Source: Bacillota bacterium
GTDB taxonomy: Bacteria; Bacillota; Clostridia; Tissierellales; MES13
DNA length: 43,150 nt
Direction: 5' to 3'
NCBI GenBank assembly: GCA_009711765.1
Contig: VEND01000131.1
Span: 1 to 43,150, forward strand
The stretch's first letter is position 1, and every line of letters begins with the position of its first letter. Made by a program: the position numbers and the translations under genes. Positions 39,353 through 43,150 of this stretch are shown piece after piece. The notes below the pieces were generated by a model, which saw nothing but the letters and a program-made list of their open reading frames with translations, was not told the origin of the DNA and did not search any database.

Positions 39353-40462
39353 GTTAAATATATTTAAAACATAACCTATTACTTTATCTAAAAGCTGTTT
39401 TTCCTTAACGTTTTTATTTGCTAATAAATCAGAGGTTGTAATTAATTCGCCTTCTAAATAAACCTTCACTTTTCCTATTCTTTCTCCTTTATTAATTGGA
39501 GCTTCAATTTCTTTTGGAGCATCAATAAATATTTTAATTTTATTCTTCTCTTCTTGTCTTACTGGCAAAATCAAATTAGATTCTGTTACTATTGAAACTT
39601 TACTTTCCTTTCCATTTACCACATTTACATTTTTAATAAACTGATTATTATCATATACTACTAATGAATCATAATTATTAAATCCATAATCAAATAGTTT
39701 ATAACAATCATTAAACCAATTATAGTCATTTAAAACTACTGCTATGAGCTGCATTTTATCTTTAGTAGCACTTGCAACTAAACATCTCCCTGCTTTAGTG
39801 GTATATCCAATCTTCACACCATCTCCATACTTATACTGTGATAAAGTTTTATTTTTATTGTAAAAGTACTGATTTTGATTTCTTTGTGATACCCATAAGT
39901 TTTCACTTACTATTTCTCTAAATTTTTTATTTTTCAATGCAACTCTAGTTATTAATGCTAAATCATACGCAGTAGTATAGTGATTATTATTGTGTAATCC
40001 ATGGGGATTAGTAAAGTTAGTATTTATTGCCCCTATTTCTTTAGCTCTTTTATTCATTAAGTTTGCGAATTCTTCAACAGACCCACTAATATGATTTGCA
40101 ATTGCTACAGCTGCATCATTACCTGATCTTAACATTAAACCATAAATTAAGTCTTCTAATTTTATTATTTCTCCATTATATAAGTATATACTCGAGCCTT
40201 CAACCCCTACACTTTTATTTGAAATCTTTACTTTATCATCTAAATTTCCTTTTTCTAAGGCCAATAGAGCTGTCATTATTTTAGTTGTACTTGCCATAGG
40301 TAATTTCTTATTTAGATTATGAGAATATAATATTCTACCTGAATCTCTTTCCATTAATATTCCACTTTGTCCATTAATACTTGGAGTATCAGCAAAACAA
40401 AAGTTAGTACTCATTAATACTATCAATATTATAAAAAAAATTAATCTTTTCATTTTATACAA
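39350..40462 (-). CDS. D-alanyl-D-alanine carboxypeptidase (DacB/DacF type PBP)
   Basis: A 370-residue secreted penicillin-binding protein that trims the terminal D-Ala from peptidoglycan. Signal peptide about 1-24 (cleavage after F-C-F-A). Active-site motifs: S58-T-T-K61, S113-G-N115, and K-I-G in V-K-I-G-Y-T-T-K-A-G, where the usual Thr/Ser of K-T-G is Ile. A C-terminal PBP5-like domain ends in an amphipathic helix, probably the membrane anchor. GTG 40471 overlaps the only ribosome site (GAGGTG); TTG 40462 is correctly spaced. In Bacillus dacB lies beside scpAB and acts on the spore cortex, so a spore role is plausible. Confidence 0.93.
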   Translation of the reverse strand: MYKMKRLIFFIILIVLMSTNFCFADTPSINGQSGILMERDSGRILYSHNLNKKLPMASTTKIMTALLALEKGNLDDKVKISNKSVGVEGSSIYLYNGEIIKLEDLIYGLMLRSGNDAAVAIANHISGSVEEFANLMNKRAKEIGAINTNFTNPHGLHNNNHYTTAYDLALITRVALKNKKFREIVSENLWVSQRNQNQYFYNKNKTLSQYKYGDGVKIGYTTKAGRCLVASATKDKMQLIAVVLNDYNWFNDCYKLFDYGFNNYDSLVVYDNNQFIKNVNVVNGKESKVSIVTESNLILPVRQEEKNKIKIFIDAPKEIEAPINKGERIGKVKVYLEGELITTSDLLANKNVKEKQLLDKVIGYVLNIFN

Positions 40463-40561
40463 ATTACTCACCTCAGCTTAATCTTTATGATGTATTATTT
40501 GCATTTATATATTTAATGATACTTTATAAGTTATACTAATAAAGTAATATTTTAACATAAT

Positions 40562-40588
40562 TAAATGATGGAGTATTACTCCATCATT
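40562..40588 (-). terminator. Hairpin at the end of gerW/ytfJ
   Basis: Stem AAATGATGGAGT/ACTCCATCATTT (about 40563-40588) overlapping the stop codon. The T-run is short on the minus strand, so it may be only a partial terminator, or an mRNA-stabilising hairpin. Confidence 0.6.
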
Positions 40589-41018
40589 TTTCTACTTCTT
40601 CACTATGTCTTTTTTCTTTCTCTTTATTTTTATCATTTTTTATTTTAGATTGTATACTATTAGATAACTTAGGTATAAACTCTAATAGATTGTTTAATAT
40701 ATTAGTACCTTGATCTACTGGTAACAATTTCATTTGACCATTACCAGCCACTATAAAAGCTACAGGCTGAACAGAAACCCCTGCTCCAGAACCTCCACCA
40801 AAAGGTATTTTATTTTCTTTATTTTCTTCTTCTTTAGATTTTCTCTTATCAAACTCAGCACCACCAGATGCAAACCCAAAGGAAACCTTTGATATAGGTA
40901 TGATAACTAGACCATCGGCAGATTCAACTGGATCTCCTACTATCGTATTAACATCAACCATTTCCTTTAGATTTTCCATAGTTGTGGTCATAAGTCCTTC
41001 AATTGGATGATCAGACAT
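40584..41018 (-). CDS. ytfJ: Sporulation protein YtfJ / GerW family
   Basis: A 144-residue YtfJ/GerW: H-P-I-E-G-L-M-T-T-T-M-E-N-L-K at the start, V-D-V-N-T-I-V-G-D-P, V-I-I-P-I-S-K-V-S-F-G-F-A-S-G-G, the G-G-G-S-G-A-G-V-S loop, and a charged K/E-rich tail. It is a forespore protein in Bacillus needed for normal germination responses. ATG with AAGGCGGTG upstream, 5 bases after the DUF2953 gene, so the two are translated together. Confidence 0.93.
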   Translation of the reverse strand: MSDHPIEGLMTTTMENLKEMVDVNTIVGDPVESADGLVIIPISKVSFGFASGGAEFDKRKSKEEENKENKIPFGGGSGAGVSVQPVAFIVAGNGQMKLLPVDQGTNILNNLLEFIPKLSNSIQSKIKNDKNKEKEKRHSEEVEK

Positions 41019-41023
41019 TCAAT

Positions 41024-41623
41024 TCACCGCCTTTCAATTTTAGCAATTAAACCTTTTAACCCTGCAACTATAATATAAACCATTTTAAACCTAATTATAC
41101 AGTTAAAATATATTTCAAATACATTTTCATTAAAATATGGAGTCACATCTAATTTTATTTCCTTTGTTTTATAATTATTAGTTATAAAAAATAAAATATT
41201 TGACTTAATAGACCATAAAGTACCAGTAAGCATCCCCGTTATTGCAGCATCCTCTAATCCTAATTTGGTTTTCCAAACTATTTTTTTGATTTTTATCCTT
41301 TGAGTAAAATAAGTATGAACTTTTATTAATATATAAGAATATTTTTTATATTCATAGGCTTTTTCTATAATATTTTCTATAGAAATTAATTTTTCTTTCT
41401 TCTTATTCTTTTTTTTGTTAAATATTTTTATAAAAAAGTTATTATTTTTCTCAGTTATATCAATAAAAGGAATATCAATTTTAAAGTTAATATATCCTTT
41501 TACAAATAAAAATTTTATTTGTATGTTATCATGGTCTTTCTTTCTTTCTAGTTTTAAATTTATATGAAATGGAATTAGTAATAAAGTTATAAATATTATG
41601 CAAATTATACCTAAAATAATCAT
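41024..41623 (-). CDS. DUF2953 (YtfI-like) membrane protein
   Basis: A 199-residue protein with an N-terminal membrane helix (about 1-18), a lysine-rich middle (K-K-K-N-K-K-K-E-K), and the family core V-W-K-T-K-L-G-L-E-D-A-A-I-T-G-M-L-T-G-T-L-W. The gene partner is YtfJ/GerW, and Bacillus ytfI is next to ytfJ, so a sporulation role is likely. ATG with TTGGAGTGAG upstream; 72 bases from scpB, with a terminator between. Confidence 0.87.
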   Translation of the reverse strand: MIILGIICIIFITLLLIPFHINLKLERKKDHDNIQIKFLFVKGYINFKIDIPFIDITEKNNNFFIKIFNKKKNKKKEKLISIENIIEKAYEYKKYSYILIKVHTYFTQRIKIKKIVWKTKLGLEDAAITGMLTGTLWSIKSNILFFITNNYKTKEIKLDVTPYFNENVFEIYFNCIIRFKMVYIIVAGLKGLIAKIERR

Positions 41624-41680
41624 TTATCTCACTCCAAAGTAGTAGACATAGGTTATATTAGATATTTTTCCCAATAAAAG

Positions 41681-41710
41681 AAAAAATAACACAGATTACA
41701 CTGTGTTATT
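41681..41710 (-). terminator. Terminator after scpB
   Basis: Stem AATAACACAG (41685-41694) / CTGTGTTATT (41701-41710); the scpB stop codon sits in the loop and a T6 run (complement of 41681-41686) follows on the minus strand. Confidence 0.88.
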
Positions 41711-42241
41711 TTCCTCTTTATTAATTTCGTTTAGTTCTTTAATCTTTGGCAACTCTTCTAAATTTTCTAATCCAAAATATTTTAAAAAATATTCTGTAGT
41801 TCCATATATTATTGGACGCCCTGTTTTATCTAATCTACCTACTTCTTTAACCATATTTTTCTCTATTAGAGTAGTTATTGACTTATCACATTTCACTCCT
41901 CTTACAGACTCAACTTCTACCCTTGTTATTGGTTGTTTGTAGGCTATAATTGAAAGGGTTTCTAATGCCGCATTTGATAAAGTTTTGCTATTTTTAGGTA
42001 AACATAATTTTTCTATCCATTCATAATGTTCTGGCCGTGTACTTAATTGAAAACTATCATTTATTTGAATTATTTGAAGACCACGTCTATTATAGTCAAA
42101 ATCATCTTTCATATCTTTAATTATTTGTTCTGTTTCTATTTTGTCCCTCTGTATTACCTTACTTATATCTTTAATAGATAAGGGCTCTCCCCAAATAAAT
42201 AATAAAGATTCTATTATGGATTTAATTTCTCTTTGATCCAT
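41696..42241 (-). CDS. scpB: Segregation and condensation protein B
   Basis: A 181-residue winged-helix kleisin partner of the SMC-ScpAB complex, which compacts and segregates chromosomes. Seen: I-E-S-L-L-F-I-W-G-E-P-L near the start, L-S-N-A-A-L-E-T-L-S-I-I-A-Y-K-Q-P-I-T-R-V-E-V-E-x-V-R-G-V near 85-112, and G-R-P-I-I-Y-G-T-T. ATG with AAGGAGGG upstream, 11 bases after scpA. Confidence 0.96.
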   Translation of the reverse strand: MDQREIKSIIESLLFIWGEPLSIKDISKVIQRDKIETEQIIKDMKDDFDYNRRGLQIIQINDSFQLSTRPEHYEWIEKLCLPKNSKTLSNAALETLSIIAYKQPITRVEVESVRGVKCDKSITTLIEKNMVKEVGRLDKTGRPIIYGTTEYFLKYFGLENLEELPKIKELNEINKEENNTV

Positions 42242-42252
42242 ATATGCCCTCC

Positions 42253-42999
42253 TTAAATATTATCTTTATCGTATTTTTTAATTATAATATTACCAAAATT
42301 GTTTGTTTGTACTATTGTAATGTTTTCTAATTTAATTAATTCTAAAAGTGCTAAAAAGGTAACTACTATATTAGATCTATTTACTTTATTAATAAATAAA
42401 TCATCAAATTCAATTTTATCATTTTCAGAAATTAGACCTAATATACTATTCATAGCTTGTTCTATCGTAATTTCTTCTCTCTCTATATTTTTCATATTAA
42501 AATTTTCATTTGATGTTTTATTTTTTTTAATAACCTTATCTAATGCTTTTACTAAATCAGATAACTCTAGTCCCTCTAAAATGTCATCTTTGCTTTCATA
42601 AAAATGTTCAATTTCTTCTTTTGGCTTATAAAAAACTTTACTATGTATCAATTCTTTTTCTTTAAGTTTTTCAGCTGCAATTTTATACTTTTTGTACTCT
42701 ATCAATCTTCTAACTAATTCTTCCCTTGGATCAGTTTCTTCAAATTCTAATTGTTCACCTTCATTTTTTTCCTTTGGAAGAAGCATTTTAGATTTAATTT
42801 CTAAAAGTGTAGCAGCCATTACTAAAAATTCACTAGTAATGTCTAAATCCAATTCTTCCATTTTTTCTAGATAATTAATGTACTGATCTGCAATATCAGA
42901 AATTGGAATATCATAAATATCTACTTCAGACTTTTCTATTAGATGATACAATAAATCAAAAGGTCCTTCAAAAGATTCTAAAACTACTGTATATTTCAT
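42253..42999 (-). CDS. scpA: Segregation and condensation protein A
   Basis: A 248-residue kleisin that bridges the SMC heads and binds ScpB. The N-terminal F-E-G-P-F-D-L-L-Y-H-L-I, D-I-P-I-S-D-I-A-D-Q-Y, F-L-V-M-A-A-T-L-L-E-I-K-S-K-M-L-L-P and the C-terminal winged-helix V-T-F-L-A-L-L-E-L-I-K show the usual layout. ATG with AGGGG upstream. First of the scpAB pair. Confidence 0.96.
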   Translation of the reverse strand: MKYTVVLESFEGPFDLLYHLIEKSEVDIYDIPISDIADQYINYLEKMEELDLDITSEFLVMAATLLEIKSKMLLPKEKNEGEQLEFEETDPREELVRRLIEYKKYKIAAEKLKEKELIHSKVFYKPKEEIEHFYESKDDILEGLELSDLVKALDKVIKKNKTSNENFNMKNIEREEITIEQAMNSILGLISENDKIEFDDLFINKVNRSNIVVTFLALLELIKLENITIVQTNNFGNIIIKKYDKDNI

Positions 43000-43080
43000 A
43001 TTACTACCCCTATTTATTTTAGTTGTTCCGTCAAAAAAATTAACTTATTTGATATATTTCCAGTGCTAAATCATTGAAAT

Positions 43081-43149
43081 TTAAAGATTTAGCAGGATTT
43101 TTAAGTTCTCCCCCCTAAGATTAATGGTAGAGTCACCAATAAATAATAC
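43081..43149 (-). CDS. Possible C-terminal end of an upstream gene (partial)
   Basis: The minus-strand frame entering from the right edge is open for 22 residues (F-I-G-D-S-T-I-N-L-R-G-E-N-L-K) before TAA at 43081-43083, 81 bases before scpA. It is the only frame without an early stop, but it is too short to identify or to exclude chance. Confidence 0.3.
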   Translation of the reverse strand, partial: VLFIGDSTINLRGENLKILLNL

Positions 43150-43150
43150 A

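Noticed and set aside
1-43150. CRISPR array, rRNA, tRNA or intact insertion sequence
   Set aside because: No regularly spaced direct repeats, no conserved rRNA or tRNA blocks, and no transposase-like intact frame were seen on either strand.

Overview
The window is AT-rich (roughly 73-75% A+T by eye) chromosomal DNA from a Gram-positive, endospore-forming anaerobe of the class Clostridia. The signs are an IspH-ribosomal protein S1 fusion, a four-subunit ferredoxin-dependent 2-oxoacid oxidoreductase, sporulation-linked genes (SpoVK, GerW/YtfJ, a RacA-like protein, a DacB/DacF-type carboxypeptidase), strong AGGAGG ribosome sites with frequent TTG/GTG starts, and a yneA/lexA divergon. A Tissierella-like relative would fit, but genus is inference. 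No rRNA, tRNA, CRISPR array, intact insertion sequence or prophage was seen.

Layout. 1-3.1 kb (+): tail of an unknown Cys-containing protein, a PHP phosphoesterase, a PadR regulator, a possible leader peptide and purB. 3.2-6.97 kb is a DNA-damage neighbourhood: uvsE (-), a tyrosine recombinase (+), yneA (-), lexA (+) and a small membrane protein (+). Four LexA-type boxes lie between yneA and lexA, two of them placed exactly on consensus promoters. 6.97-10.6 kb (-): spoVK, a small GTPase, a UbiA-like membrane protein and a 58-residue membrane/zinc-knuckle protein, all with overlapping ends, followed by the YnbB-type PLP enzyme. 10.65-17.9 kb (-): miaB, then mutS-mutL-miaA-hfq, the classical clostridial tRNA-modification and mismatch-repair run.

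17.9-23.7 kb is the most accessory part: two gene-poor stretches with possible sequence relics, a Cys-rich mini-protein, an unknown 249-residue protein, a K+ channel with an RCK domain, a MocR regulator and a RacA-like MerR protein. 23.7-28.4 kb (-): phosphatase, membrane protein, a frameshifted aroH (chorismate mutase), cmk, plsC and ispH-rpsA. 28.4-32.1 kb (-): korDABC plus an RpiR regulator from one good promoter. 32.2-36.95 kb: surE, a divergent unknown zinc-finger protein, a carboxyltransferase subunit (oadA/pycB type), mnmM, a GNAT protein and rluB. 37-43 kb (-): a coupled flavoprotein/iron-sulfur pair, a D,D-carboxypeptidase, gerW/ytfJ, a DUF2953 protein, scpB and scpA.

The points most worth following up are the spoVK-GTPase-membrane-mini-protein operon, the LexA/promoter architecture with a gene placed directly behind the lexA terminator, the TGTCG repeat cluster before the recombinase, the flavoprotein/PyrK-like pair with twelve extra cysteines, the aroH gene broken twice in A-runs, and a possible ATT start in the K+ channel gene.
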